A DNA stretch of 25,219 nucleotides from an uncultured Bacilli bacterium (GTDB taxonomy: Bacteria; Bacillota_I; Bacilli_A; RF39; UBA660): NCBI GenBank assembly GCA_934090595.1, contig CAKOJO010000013.1, positions 1 to 25,219 of the forward strand, in the 5' to 3' direction. Shown here in pieces: positions 7,634 through 15,594 of this stretch. The position numbers were made by a program, and so were the translations under genes. Position 1 is the first letter of the stretch, and the number at the start of each line of letters is the position of its first letter. The notes under the pieces were generated by a model. The model saw only the letters and a list, made by a program, of their open reading frames with translations. It was not told where the DNA came from and made no database searches.

Positions 7634-8812
7634 TTAAAGAATATCACTAAATTGTTCTTCGTCTTTTATGTTTATAATCATTGTATTTTCAATGGATTCT
7701 TTTATTAATTGTTCATAATTAATTTTTTGTTCTTCTTTTAAACATTTTTCATGTTTTGGATTTATTACTGGATGACGTGGAACAAATATGGTACAACAGT
7801 CTTCATAAGGTAATATGCTTGTTTCATATGTATTTATTTTTTTTGCAATTTCTATTATTTCTAATTTATCTAAGCATGCAACTGGTCTAATAACAGGAAT
7901 TTTTACTACTTCATTTATTACTCTCATGCTATTTAGTGTTTGACTTGCAACTTGACCAATTGATTCACCATTTATTAGGACTAATTGTTCATTTTTATTT
8001 GCTAGTTGTTCACTAATACGATACATCATTCTTCTTAGTATTGTTATTATGTATGTAGAGTCACAGTTTTTATATATTTCTTCTTGTAGTTTTGTTATTG
8101 GTACAACGTATAAATTAATATCTGTTGTATATTTTAAAAGTTCTTTTGCTAATGTTTTTACTTTTTCTCTAGCATTTAGACTAGTGTGAGGTATTGCTTC
8201 AAAGTAGATTGCATCTATTTTTATTCCTCTTTTTAGTGCTAAGTATCCTGCGACTGGTGAGTCTATTCCTCCGGATAGCATTAATAATCCTTTTTGTTGA
8301 ACTCCGACTGGATATCCTCCGAGTCCTTTAATGTCATTGAAGTAAATGTATGTATCTTCTTTATTTATTTCAATGTGTACTAGTATTTCTGGGTTTTGTA
8401 CTTCTACTTTTATGTCATTTATGTTTTTTAGAATATGACTTCCTATTACGTGGTTAAAGTCCATGCTTTTTATAGGAAAGTTTTTGTCTCGTCTTTTTGT
8501 TTCTACTTTAAATGTTTTAAAGTTTTTTTGTTTTAAAAGTTCTAGTGTTAAAGACTTAATGTCTTCGGTATTAGTATGTGTTTTATAGCAAATATTAAAC
8601 GCATGGATACCAAATGTATTTGATACTACATCTAATATTTCATTAGTGTTTTCATTGCATATTATATACATTCTTGCATGTTCTTTTATTATTTTAGCGT
8701 TATATTTTTTGATTTTTTCATTTAAATTATTATATAGAATGTTTATAAATTGTTTTCTATTATCTTTTTTGGTAGTTAATTCTCCATATTTTATTAGGAT
8801 TATGTTTTCCAT
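7634..8812 (-). CDS. thiI: tRNA uracil 4-sulfurtransferase ThiI (no rhodanese domain)
   Basis: A 392-residue ThiI. It adenylates U8 of tRNA and exchanges it for sulfur, giving 4-thiouridine; in some bacteria it also serves thiamine thiazole synthesis. A ferredoxin-like N-terminal part and THUMP domain (~60-165) bind tRNA. The PP-loop ATP-pyrophosphatase domain carries SGGIDS at 180-185. Cys341-Cys342 (PYEDCCTIF) occupy the position of the conserved catalytic Cys. The C-terminal rhodanese domain of enterobacterial ThiI is absent, as in other Bacillota, so sulfur should come directly from a NifS-type desulfurase; one is encoded at 23922-24968. The start at 8812 (MENIILIKYGELTTK) is chosen over in-frame codons upstream because it matches the family N-terminus and follows AAGGTG. 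The gene begins 40 bases after tig, beyond a terminator hairpin. Confidence 0.93.
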   Translation of the reverse strand: MENIILIKYGELTTKKDNRKQFINILYNNLNEKIKKYNAKIIKEHARMYIICNENTNEILDVVSNTFGIHAFNICYKTHTNTEDIKSLTLELLKQKNFKTFKVETKRRDKNFPIKSMDFNHVIGSHILKNINDIKVEVQNPEILVHIEINKEDTYIYFNDIKGLGGYPVGVQQKGLLMLSGGIDSPVAGYLALKRGIKIDAIYFEAIPHTSLNAREKVKTLAKELLKYTTDINLYVVPITKLQEEIYKNCDSTYIITILRRMMYRISEQLANKNEQLVLINGESIGQVASQTLNSMRVINEVVKIPVIRPVACLDKLEIIEIAKKINTYETSILPYEDCCTIFVPRHPVINPKHEKCLKEEQKINYEQLIKESIENTMIINIKDEEQFSDIL

Positions 8813-8826
8813 TTGATTCACCTTCT

Positions 8827-8854
8827 TAAAAAAAATAAGCAATTGCTTATTTTT
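8827..8854 (-). terminator. Terminator between tig and thiI
   Basis: A perfect 24-base palindrome at 8831-8854 (AAAAATAAGC AATT GCTTATTTTT) with extra T residues on the minus strand. It overlaps the tig stop codon and ends about 20 bases before the thiI start, so it may limit rather than abolish thiI expression. Confidence 0.75.
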
Positions 8855-10112
8855 AGTTATTTTCTTTTAAGAAATCAATTACTTTTCTTACTTCAAGTTC
8901 ATATTTTAAAGTTTCAATTCCACCATACATTTCTAGTAGTTGGTTTTTATCCATTTCATATTTTTTACTTAGTTCTTCAGCTTCTTTTTCTGCTTTTTCA
9001 GTTGATACTTCGATTTTTTCTTCATTTTTTATAGTATCAATAATGAATCTGTACATAATGTGTTTTTCAGCTTCTGGTTTCATTTGATTTCTTAGATCTT
9101 CTTCAGTTGATTTAGTTATTTCATAGAATGTTTCAAGTGCTATTCCTTGCATTCTTACTTGTTCTTCGAATCTTTTAATCATGTGATTTATTTCATCGTT
9201 TAATAATTCTTCAGGAATGTCAGTAGTAGTTTGTTTTGCTACTGCATCAAGTAAGTCGTCTATGTATTTTTCTTCTGTTTCATGTTCTTTAGATGCTTCG
9301 ATGTTCTTTTTAATTTCTTCTTCAAGTGTTTCTTTAGAGTTTACTCCTTCAAGTCCTAAATCTTCGAAGAATTCTTCATCTAATTCTCTTTTTACTATTT
9401 CTTTTATTTCATTAACTTTTACTTTGAATGTTACTTCTTTTCCTTTTAAGTCTTCGACATGGTAGTCTTCTGGGAATGTTACATTGATTTCTTTTTCTTC
9501 ATCTTTTTTCATTCCGATTAATTGTTCTTCAAATCCTGGGATGAATGTGTTTGAACCGATTTCTAGTGGATAATTTTCTCCTTTTCCACCAGCGAATGCT
9601 ACTCCATCTTTAAATCCTTCGAAGTCTATTACTGCAGTGTTTGTATTTTCTACTTCACCGAATTCTTTTACTACTATTTCGTTGTATTTAGATAGTAGGT
9701 GTTCTATTTCATGATCTATTTCTTCTTGTGTTACTTCTACTTTATCTTTTTTAACTTTTAGTCCTTTATATTTTTTAATTTTTACTTCAGGCATTGTTGT
9801 AATAACAAATTCTAATTCTACTCCTTCATCACCAATTGATTTTATATCTACTTTTGGTTCAATAATTGGAGCATATTCTCCTTCGCTTAGGGCTTTATCA
9901 TATGCAGTTGGTAATAGGATATCAAGTGCATCCATGTATAAAGATTCTTTTCCTGCTTTTTTTAGATAAACATCTTTTGGTACTTTTCCTTGTCTGAACC
10001 CATCCATTTTGATGTCTTTTTTCTTTTTATCGAATGCTTTATCTATAGCATTATCAAATTCTTCTTTTGTGAATTTAACTGTTACGTTATGTACATTGTT
10101 ATTTTTTTCCAT
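8853..10112 (-). CDS. tig: Trigger factor, ribosome-associated chaperone and prolyl isomerase
   Basis: A 419-residue trigger factor, close to the usual ~430. It docks at the ribosomal exit tunnel and shields nascent chains. The N-terminal domain contains the ribosome-binding signature GFRQGKVP (~38-45); it starts about ten residues later than in Bacillus. An FKBP-type isomerase domain follows at ~150-240 (IDFEGFKDG, NTFIPGFEEQLIGM, VTFPEDYH). A long helical C-terminal domain rich in Glu and Lys forms the chaperone arms. ATG 10112 is preceded by GGAGAGG. A good sigma-A promoter lies at 10137-10165. There is no clpX or lon partner beside it, unlike the common tig-clpPX arrangement. Confidence 0.95.
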   Translation of the reverse strand: MEKNNNVHNVTVKFTKEEFDNAIDKAFDKKKKDIKMDGFRQGKVPKDVYLKKAGKESLYMDALDILLPTAYDKALSEGEYAPIIEPKVDIKSIGDEGVELEFVITTMPEVKIKKYKGLKVKKDKVEVTQEEIDHEIEHLLSKYNEIVVKEFGEVENTNTAVIDFEGFKDGVAFAGGKGENYPLEIGSNTFIPGFEEQLIGMKKDEEKEINVTFPEDYHVEDLKGKEVTFKVKVNEIKEIVKRELDEEFFEDLGLEGVNSKETLEEEIKKNIEASKEHETEEKYIDDLLDAVAKQTTTDIPEELLNDEINHMIKRFEEQVRMQGIALETFYEITKSTEEDLRNQMKPEAEKHIMYRFIIDTIKNEEKIEVSTEKAEKEAEELSKKYEMDKNQLLEMYGGIETLKYELEVRKVIDFLKENN

Positions 10113-10136
10113 ATTATTCCTCTCCTTTTCGTTAAT

Positions 10137-10165
10137 ATTATATAATATTTATTTATTAATATCAA
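10137..10165 (-). promoter_or_regulatory. Sigma-A promoter of tig
   Basis: On the minus strand TTGATA (10160-10165), 17 bases, TATAAT (10137-10142), 25 bases upstream of the start codon. Confidence 0.7.
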
Positions 10166-10198
10166 GAAAAAAAGCAAATTGTTTTTTGCAATCTGCTT
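10165..10198 (-). terminator. Terminator of the 10205-10921 gene
   Basis: On the minus strand AAGCAGATTG/CAATTTGCTT (10 bp with one G-T pair), 7-base loop, then seven T residues. It abuts the -35 box of tig. Confidence 0.8.
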
Positions 10199-10204
10199 AC
10201 TTTG

Positions 10205-10921
10205 CTATTTACTTACTGCTTGTTCTTTTTCTTCTTTTGGTTCTTCGACTAATTCTTGTAGTTTTTTCTTTATTTTATCTACAACACTCATATTAGGGAA
10301 TGCTTTTACAAGACGTCTAGAGAAGTATGATTTCTTTGTGAATAGGTCTCTAATGTATTGATTGATGTCTTGAGTAGCATCTTTATTAACTGTTTTGATA
10401 CTTTTTAGTGTTTTAGAATATCCTGATACTACGATGAATGAGAAGATAAAGTCTATTATGAAGATTGTGGCAATTGCTATGCATAGAATGTTTAGTCCTG
10501 TTGGATTCATTGTTTCATATAAATCTATAAAGAAAGGATTTAAGAAATATATTACTATTAATGATACTAATCCAAATGGCACCATTGTTTCTAAGCATAT
10601 TCTTCCGTTTATATTGTATCTTCTTTTACTATAGTCCCACCATCTAGCTTTGAATAGTTTTTCCATTATGTAGCTTGTGAAATATTCTAGTAGTGAGCAT
10701 ATTACCATTGACATACAGAATAGTCCAAATACTGAATCTTGGTATCTACTTAATAGTATTGTTATTAGTAAGCATCCTACTCCATATATTGGTATGTATG
10801 GGCCAACCATGAATCCTCTGTTGTATAGTTTTTTTGTTCCGATGAATACATAGGTTGTTTCAAGTATCCATCCGATGAAAGCGTATGTTATAAATAGCAT
10901 AAAATATATTTGTATTTTCAT
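10205..10921 (-). CDS. PF06541-type membrane protein (annotated in databases as ABC-transporter type IV / CmpB)
   Basis: A 238-residue integral membrane protein with about six helices. The family hallmarks are present: a first helix with FIGWILETTY, the segment RGFMVGPYIPIYGVG at ~35-50, EYFTSYIMEKLF, WWDYSKRRYNINGRICLE at ~95-112, and a further hydrophobic hairpin. The C-terminal ~60 residues are basic then acidic and probably cytoplasmic. Despite the database name, no nucleotide-binding partner is nearby and the biochemical role is unknown. ATG 10921 is preferred: GGGAG lies eight bases upstream, whereas the ATG six bases earlier is only two bases from it. A diverged relative lies at 20248-20889. 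Confidence 0.85.
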   Translation of the reverse strand: MKIQIYFMLFITYAFIGWILETTYVFIGTKKLYNRGFMVGPYIPIYGVGCLLITILLSRYQDSVFGLFCMSMVICSLLEYFTSYIMEKLFKARWWDYSKRRYNINGRICLETMVPFGLVSLIVIYFLNPFFIDLYETMNPTGLNILCIAIATIFIIDFIFSFIVVSGYSKTLKSIKTVNKDATQDINQYIRDLFTKKSYFSRRLVKAFPNMSVVDKIKKKLQELVEEPKEEKEQAVSK

Positions 10922-10943
10922 TTGCATCACTCCCGATAATAAG

Positions 10944-10973
10944 AGTATATCAAATTAGTATAATAAAAGTAAA
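10944..10973 (-). promoter_or_regulatory. Putative sigma-A promoter of the 10205-10921 gene
   Basis: On the minus strand TTTACT (10968-10973), 18 bases, TATACT (10944-10949). Weak -35, good -10, correct position. Confidence 0.4.
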
Positions 10974-10974
10974 G

Positions 10975-11008
10975 AAAAAAGAGAATTTTAATCTATACTA
11001 ATTCTCTT
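10975..11008 (-). terminator. Terminator of hsp20
   Basis: 9-bp arms AAGAGAATT/AATTCTCTT (10979-10987 and 11000-11008) with a 12-base loop, followed by a T run on the minus strand. The hsp20 stop codon is in the loop. Confidence 0.75.
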
Positions 11009-11359
11009 ATTTGTATTGTTATCTTTTTGTTTTGGAATTGTTACATTTAATATTCCATCTTTGTAGGTTGCTTTTATTTTTGTTTCTTCAACATCTCCGA
11101 CGTAAAAGCTTCGTTCTAGTTTTTTATAGTTTCGCTCTCTTCTGATGTATGTTTTATTTTCTTCTTGTACTTCATCTTTTTGTGTTGTTTTAATATTTAG
11201 GTAGCCTTTGCTATAAGAAATGTTTATGTTTTCTTTGTTTACTCCGGGCAGATCTGCTTCGATAAAGTATTTGTCATCTTTTTCATAGATATCGCATTTC
11301 ATATTAATATTTTCATTGAAAAAGTTTTCTAATGATACATTTTTTGGTATTAAATCCAT
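10988..11359 (-). CDS. Small heat-shock protein, Hsp20/alpha-crystallin family
   Basis: A 123-residue ATP-independent holdase that keeps unfolding proteins soluble. The alpha-crystallin domain spans ~18-110, with the start CDIYEKDDKYFIEADLPG, a central segment RRERNYKKLERSF, and the terminal signature DGILNVTIPK. The C-terminal tail is short. It is smaller than the usual 140-150 residues because the N-terminal arm has only ~18 residues. The start is ATG 11359 behind CGGAGG. No CIRCE operator is visible upstream, so regulation by HrcA is not supported. It is divergent from the 11382 gene with only 22 bases between start codons. Confidence 0.93.
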   Translation of the reverse strand: MDLIPKNVSLENFFNENINMKCDIYEKDDKYFIEADLPGVNKENINISYSKGYLNIKTTQKDEVQEENKTYIRRERNYKKLERSFYVGDVEETKIKATYKDGILNVTIPKQKDNNTNKRISID

Positions 11360-11381
11360 ATTATCCTCCGTAAAATTAATT

Positions 11382-11759
11382 ATGAATACAACTAATAAGG
11401 AAATAGACAATTTTAATCTCCAGATAATTGCTTCATTATTATTTATTATATCTATAATTATTTCAATTATTCTTACTTATAGTGAAGAACTTGAACTATT
11501 TGATATAAGTATAATAGATAAGGATAAGAGGAATAAGATAAATATCGGTAATAGATTGTTTGCTATATTTATAGTTTGTCTTTTCTTATATAGTAGTTTT
11601 GTTGCTTTAGATATTGTAAAAGAGAAGAATGGTAATTTAGATGAGCAGTATATTAGAATATTTATTAATCTTATTACTTTAGGTCTTGCTTTGCTTACTT
11701 TGTATGTTTCTGTTAAGTATCAAAATAGTGATATTGATACTGGACAAAATATATTTTAA
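11382..11759 (+). CDS. Small three-TM membrane protein, unknown function
   Basis: A 125-residue protein with three hydrophobic helices at ~12-33, ~55-75 and ~92-110, a charged loop (DKDKRNK) between the first two, and a short hydrophilic tail. I know of no named family. Size, helix spacing and the loop resemble the 16405-16785 protein, so the two may be paralogues. ATG 11382 is the natural start by hydropathy, but no ribosome binding site precedes it. An upstream extension would overlap the hsp20 coding region in antisense. Translation may be leaderless or weak. Its end is covered by a terminator shared with the convergent 11806-13767 gene. Confidence 0.6.
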   Translation: MNTTNKEIDNFNLQIIASLLFIISIIISIILTYSEELELFDISIIDKDKRNKINIGNRLFAIFIVCLFLYSSFVALDIVKEKNGNLDEQYIRIFINLITLGLALLTLYVSVKYQNSDIDTGQNIF

Positions 11760-11760
11760 A

Positions 11761-11790
11761 AGACCTAACCATTTTTAGATGATTAAGTCT
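11761..11790. terminator. Bidirectional terminator between convergent genes
   Basis: Arms 11761-11772 and 11779-11790. Read on the minus strand, all 12 positions pair (including two G-T pairs) with a 6-base loop. Read on the plus strand, pairing is less complete. T residues follow on both sides. Confidence 0.65.
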
Positions 11791-11805
11791 GTTTTAACTA
11801 ATTAG

Positions 11806-13767
11806 TTAGTTTAGATTAGAGATAACTGCACGAGTAGACATGTAAGTGTAAGCATAACCACCGTAGGTGCCGAAACCGAACACTCCGGCATTAGTATCAC
11901 TGCTATAGTACCCACCACGGATGAACCAAGGACGTGAACTGTAAGGAAAGTCGGTTTGATTTTTGTACCAATTGCTATTTGTTCCTGTAGGTGCCATTTC
12001 TTTTGTTGCATCCCCTAATTTTCCTCTTGTAAATTCCGTGTCGCTTGTTCCATAACTATATTTATCATAATATCTTTTACTCGGGAATGAGTATGTTCCT
12101 GTAAATGATGTCCCACCCGATAATACTCCAGTAAATGCTGAATTACGATTACTAGATGTTGACTCACCACTCATTTGTTGTCCATTACTATATACTATGT
12201 TACCCATTACATATTCATATGCTCCACCACTCATGTCATATATTCCATATATATTTCCTGTTGTACTTGCACTTTGTCCTAATGTTGTTGTATACGAATT
12301 ACATGTTGCACCACTTGTTGTAGATCCTTCCGATTGTGGTCCGCATCCTGTTGTAAGATTTCTTTGACTATTTATTGCTATTTTTTTATTTATTCCATAT
12401 TTACTATGTGATAAGTATGCTACTGCTCCCCATTCCATGTTTTTCATCATATGTGTTTCATCAGTTGTACTAAATCCATATTGGTTTCCTGTTGCACTCA
12501 TCTTTTGTATTCCATTAAAGAATGTTCCTACTTGTGCTCCTCTCCATGATGTTACATTTGGTTTTATTAATGGTCTTATTGTTTGTAAGTTGCATCCTGA
12601 ACCTACTTTTACCTCATATGAAACTGTACATGTAGTATCACTTGATACTTCAAACTTTCCTACCCATATTCCTGTTAATTCTTCATCTTCTGTTCTTATG
12701 TTATCATCATTCTTATCCCACCAGAATGCTGGATGAGTATATGTACTTGTTCCTGCTTTTAATGAACCATTTGTACTATCTGTACATGTTTCTGATGTAG
12801 TACCAGAACCTGTTATATTATCAGTACATTTTATGGTACCAGAACTGTTTGTGCCACTTTCAAATTTAATTTTTATCTCTTCTGGTGTATTTGTATTAAG
12901 GTAAGTATATGTATATCTTGGTATCCATACCCACATTGTGTTTATATCATCCATTGATATTTCAGTTCCTGCACTTGCATTTAAATAAGCATCTCTATTT
13001 GTACTTGTAACGGTTACTGCATTCGCCCACATCTTATTATCATAATCATACCATTGACTACTTTTATCTGCATTATCACTATCCGCTTTCTTCCAACTAT
13101 CACTAGTACTATCATAATAAACTGGTATCATATTACTTGTTAATGCTGGTTCATTTGCACCACTTTTATCCAAATTATTTATTACTATCTCATTGAAGTA
13201 TTGATCTGCTTCAAGCTTTAGTTTTAAAAATACTTGTTGTTCTGATATTTCATCTAAGTTAGCAGATTCATCTATCCATAGTCTTAATTTATATGTGTCT
13301 TTTTTACCTGATTTTAATTCTTTTTCATTTAAAAGTTCATTTAATTCTGATAGAGTTAATGGTCCTTTTTCTTCGCCATTTATTTCTAATCCAAGTTTTA
13401 TTAAGCTTTTATCTAATAGTGTTCCTGTATATGATGCTTTACTTGTTTCATCATCTATTATTAAAACTTTATATTTTGCATTAGCACTTCCTGTGTTTTC
13501 TACAGTGAATGTGTATACTTCTTCTTGGAGTAAACCCTCAACATCAGTCATTGAACTAAGTCCTAAGTCAATACCTGTTGATGGCTCTTTCATTATTACT
13601 TCTAAATTACCTAATTTTACCACTTGTTCATTTGTATCAGTAAATGTTCCTGAAAATATTGCAAAAGATTGTCCAGTTATAATTAGGCAAAGAGCAATGA
13701 ATCCTAATATGAATGATATTGTTGCAAGTTTTACATTTTTATTTTGCATTTTAAATTTTTCTATCAT
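11806..13767 (-). CDS. Secreted surface protein: TasA-like N-terminus and C-terminal C-type-lectin/FGE-like domain
   Basis: A 653-residue exported protein. Residues 1-36 form a signal sequence (basic start, hydrophobic ~13-31, then SFA before IFSGTFTD), resembling SipW-type substrates such as TasA/camelysin. A beta-rich region to ~190 (VKLGNLEVIM, YTFTVENTGSANAKYKV) fits that family too. From ~275 (MWVWIPRYTYTY) to the end is a formylglycine-enzyme/C-type-lectin-like domain: WVGKFEVS, WGAVAYLSHSKYG, GIYDMSGGAYEYVMGN, then a last segment PWFIRGGYYSSDTNAGVFGF ending in TRAVIS. No catalytic FGE role is evident. The last ~45 codons resemble the variable region of diversity-generating retroelement (DGR) targets. 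No reverse transcriptase, template repeat or SipW gene lies in the window. AAAGGAGG precedes ATG 13767. Confidence 0.8.
   Translation of the reverse strand: MIEKFKMQNKNVKLATISFILGFIALCLIITGQSFAIFSGTFTDTNEQVVKLGNLEVIMKEPSTGIDLGLSSMTDVEGLLQEEVYTFTVENTGSANAKYKVLIIDDETSKASYTGTLLDKSLIKLGLEINGEEKGPLTLSELNELLNEKELKSGKKDTYKLRLWIDESANLDEISEQQVFLKLKLEADQYFNEIVINNLDKSGANEPALTSNMIPVYYDSTSDSWKKADSDNADKSSQWYDYDNKMWANAVTVTSTNRDAYLNASAGTEISMDDINTMWVWIPRYTYTYLNTNTPEEIKIKFESGTNSSGTIKCTDNITGSGTTSETCTDSTNGSLKAGTSTYTHPAFWWDKNDDNIRTEDEELTGIWVGKFEVSSDTTCTVSYEVKVGSGCNLQTIRPLIKPNVTSWRGAQVGTFFNGIQKMSATGNQYGFSTTDETHMMKNMEWGAVAYLSHSKYGINKKIAINSQRNLTTGCGPQSEGSTTSGATCNSYTTTLGQSASTTGNIYGIYDMSGGAYEYVMGNIVYSNGQQMSGESTSSNRNSAFTGVLSGGTSFTGTYSFPSKRYYDKYSYGTSDTEFTRGKLGDATKEMAPTGTNSNWYKNQTDFPYSSRPWFIRGGYYSSDTNAGVFGFGTYGGYAYTYMSTRAVISNLN
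11824..11943 (-). other. Candidate DGR variable region at the 3' end of the surface-protein gene
   Basis: In the minus-strand codons for YYSSDTNA and GFGTYGGYAYTY, every codon ends in C or T, and about ten end in C (TAC, GGC, TTC, ACC, GCC, AGC), which is unusual beside this AT-rich genome. Such NNY codons are what adenine-directed mutagenesis of AAC/AAT template codons gives. The stretch is visibly more GC-rich than its surroundings. The template repeat was not found here. Confidence 0.5.
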
Positions 13768-13819
13768 ATTAGTGCCTCCTTTACTATAATATATTTATAT
13801 CTTATCACATTTTCTTAGT

Positions 13820-13844
13820 AAAAAAAAGTGCATTTTTGCACTTT
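13820..13844 (-). terminator. Terminator of asnS
   Basis: Stem AAAGTGCA/TGCACTTT (13825-13832, 13837-13844) with a 4-base loop and eight T residues on the minus strand, directly after the asnS stop. Confidence 0.85.
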
Positions 13845-13845
13845 C

Positions 13846-15225
13846 TTAATAATCACAGTTTCCTGGTGTTCTTGGGAATGGTATTACGTCTCTTATGTTG
13901 TCTACCCCGGTTAAGTATATTAATAGTCTTTCAAATCCCATTCCGAATCCTGAATGGTAGCATCCTCCGAATTTACGTAGGTTACAGAACCAATCTACTG
14001 CTTCTTCATCAACATTCATTTCTTTTATTCTTGTCATTAGTTTATTGTAGTCTTCTTCTCTTTGTGAGCCTCCCATTAGTTCTCCTGCTCCTGGAACTTC
14101 AAGGTCTACTGCTGCGACTGTTTTATTGTCATCATTTAATTTCATATACCAAGCTTTAATGTCTTTTGGCCAATTAGTAATAAATACTGGACCGTTAAAG
14201 TATTCTGTTATATATCTTTCGTGTTCTTTAGCTATGTCTTCTTCATAGTCTGGTTCAAATTCCCATTTTATGTTTGCTTTTTTTAGTATATCTATTACTT
14301 CATGATGAGTAATTCTTGTGAATTTTGAACTAACTAATTTTTCTAGTTTTTCTTTTAAACCTTTTTGAACGTATTTATCAAAGAATTCTATTTCTAAAGA
14401 ACATTTTTCTAATACGTATGAAACTATATATTTTAGCATTTCTTCTTCAATATCCATTAATCCCTCAAGATCACAGAATGCTATTTCTGGTTCGATCATC
14501 CAGAATTCATTGGCGTGTACTTTAGTATTTGAGTTTTCTGTTCTAAATGTTGGTCCAAATGTATAGATTTTTTTGTATGCCATAGCAAATGCTTCACCAT
14601 GTAATTGTCCTGTTCCTGTTATGTAGGCTTGTTTTCCAAATAGATCTTTAGTCATGTCTACTTTTCCATCTTTTGTTTTTGGTAGATTGTTTAGATCTAG
14701 TGTTGTTACTTTAAACATTTGGTCACTACCTTCACAGTCTGCGGTAGTTATAAGTGGTGTATGAGCATATACATATCCTCTTTCTTGAAAGTATTGATGT
14801 ATTGCCATAGCGGTAATGCTTCTGACTCTAAATATTGCGTTAAAAAGATTTGTTCTTGGTCTTAAGTATGCTTGTTCTCTTAAGAATTCGTTTGAGTGTC
14901 TTTTTGGTTGAATTGGATAGTCTTCAGGACATGTTCCTTCTAATTTTATAGTTTTTACTTTTATTTCAAAGTCTTGTCCTTTTCCAATTGATGGAATAAC
15001 TTGTCCAGTTACTGTTATAGCACTTCCTATGTGATATTTTTGGATTTCTTCGAATGATTGTAATTCATCATCGTATACTAATTGCACATGTTTAAAGTAT
15101 GTTCCATCTGAGAAGTCAATGAATCCATATTCTTTTTGTTTACGATGGTTTTTTATCCATCCTTGTAGTGTTACTTCTTCATTCATTAATTGATCTAGTT
15201 TTTGATATAATTCTTTTACGTCCAT
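13846..15225 (-). CDS. asnS: Asparaginyl-tRNA synthetase
   Basis: A 459-residue class IIb synthetase that charges tRNA-Asn with asparagine in the cytoplasm. An N-terminal OB-fold anticodon-binding domain (~15-105, VTLQGWIKNHRKQKEYGFID) is followed by the catalytic core, with motif 2 around FRTENSNTKVHANEFWMIEPE and motif 3 in GFGMGFERLLIYLTGV near the C-terminus (IPFPRTPGNCDY). GELMGGSQRE is characteristic of AsnS. Length matches the family. ATG 15225 has GGGAGG upstream. A T-box leader controls it, which independently supports the amino-acid assignment because its specifier reads AAC. Confidence 0.96.
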   Translation of the reverse strand: MDVKELYQKLDQLMNEEVTLQGWIKNHRKQKEYGFIDFSDGTYFKHVQLVYDDELQSFEEIQKYHIGSAITVTGQVIPSIGKGQDFEIKVKTIKLEGTCPEDYPIQPKRHSNEFLREQAYLRPRTNLFNAIFRVRSITAMAIHQYFQERGYVYAHTPLITTADCEGSDQMFKVTTLDLNNLPKTKDGKVDMTKDLFGKQAYITGTGQLHGEAFAMAYKKIYTFGPTFRTENSNTKVHANEFWMIEPEIAFCDLEGLMDIEEEMLKYIVSYVLEKCSLEIEFFDKYVQKGLKEKLEKLVSSKFTRITHHEVIDILKKANIKWEFEPDYEEDIAKEHERYITEYFNGPVFITNWPKDIKAWYMKLNDDNKTVAAVDLEVPGAGELMGGSQREEDYNKLMTRIKEMNVDEEAVDWFCNLRKFGGCYHSGFGMGFERLLIYLTGVDNIRDVIPFPRTPGNCDY

Positions 15226-15240
15226 GTTTTATTCCTCCCT

Positions 15241-15453
15241 TATAACAAAAAAATCAATATAAAAGGAGCGTTTTGTCGCGGTACCATCCTATATTGATTA
15301 CTTAATTCATGTAACGGTTTTATCCGGCTTATCCTACTTTATTCAAATAAGCATTCAGTAGTGTTATACTATTAATCTTTATTATTGGTTTCCACCTTCC
15401 CAACTCTCTTTTAATCAGTTTTTAATAGCACGTGTCTACGTCATCAATTTATG
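15241..15453 (-). promoter_or_regulatory. T-box riboswitch leader of asnS (Asn specifier AAC)
   Basis: The minus-strand leader contains the invariant T-box AGGATGGTACCGCG (15277-15290). This lies in the 5' flank of a terminator with arms AATCAATAT/ATATTGATT (15291-15299 and 15252-15260) and a following T run. Uncharged tRNA binding would favour the antiterminator. A likely specifier codon AAC (15363-15365) sits in the 3' side of stem I, in the context AGTATAACACTACTGAA. Leader length (~210) is typical. Confidence 0.93.
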
Positions 15454-15459
15454 TATTTA

Positions 15460-15488
15460 ATTCTATACCAATAATTTTTATTTGTCAA
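15460..15488 (-). promoter_or_regulatory. Sigma-A promoter of the asnS T-box transcript
   Basis: TTGACA (15483-15488), 17 bases, TAGAAT (15460-15465) on the minus strand. The predicted start near 15453 precedes stem I. Confidence 0.8.
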
Positions 15489-15543
15489 TTGTTTTTTTGT
15501 GTAAAGTAAAGTGTAAAATATGTAAAACTTGTTTACTTTTTCC

Positions 15544-15571
15544 TTGATATATTTTTTTATTTCTATATAAT
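15544..15571 (+). promoter_or_regulatory. Sigma-A promoter of the 15595-16389 gene
   Basis: TTGATA (15544-15549), 16 bases, TATAAT (15566-15571), divergent from the asnS promoter and just upstream of GGAGGGG. Confidence 0.6.
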
Positions 15572-15594
15572 ATATGTACTTGGAGGGGATGAAA

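Noticed and set aside
8827..8854. Riboswitch before thiI
   Set aside because: The 40-base gap holds only a palindromic terminator; there is no room for a TPP or other aptamer.
11339..11420. CIRCE operator before hsp20
   Set aside because: No TTAGCACTC-type inverted repeat is visible, so HrcA control is not supported.
11806..11960. Reverse transcriptase or template repeat of a DGR near the variable region
   Set aside because: I looked through the window on both strands for a reverse-transcriptase frame or a second copy of the region and found none; the DGR proposal relies on elements outside the window.
13295..13789. Plus-strand open frame of 164 codons
   Set aside because: Antisense to the surface-protein gene, Ser/Phe/Leu-rich, no family signal and no start site.
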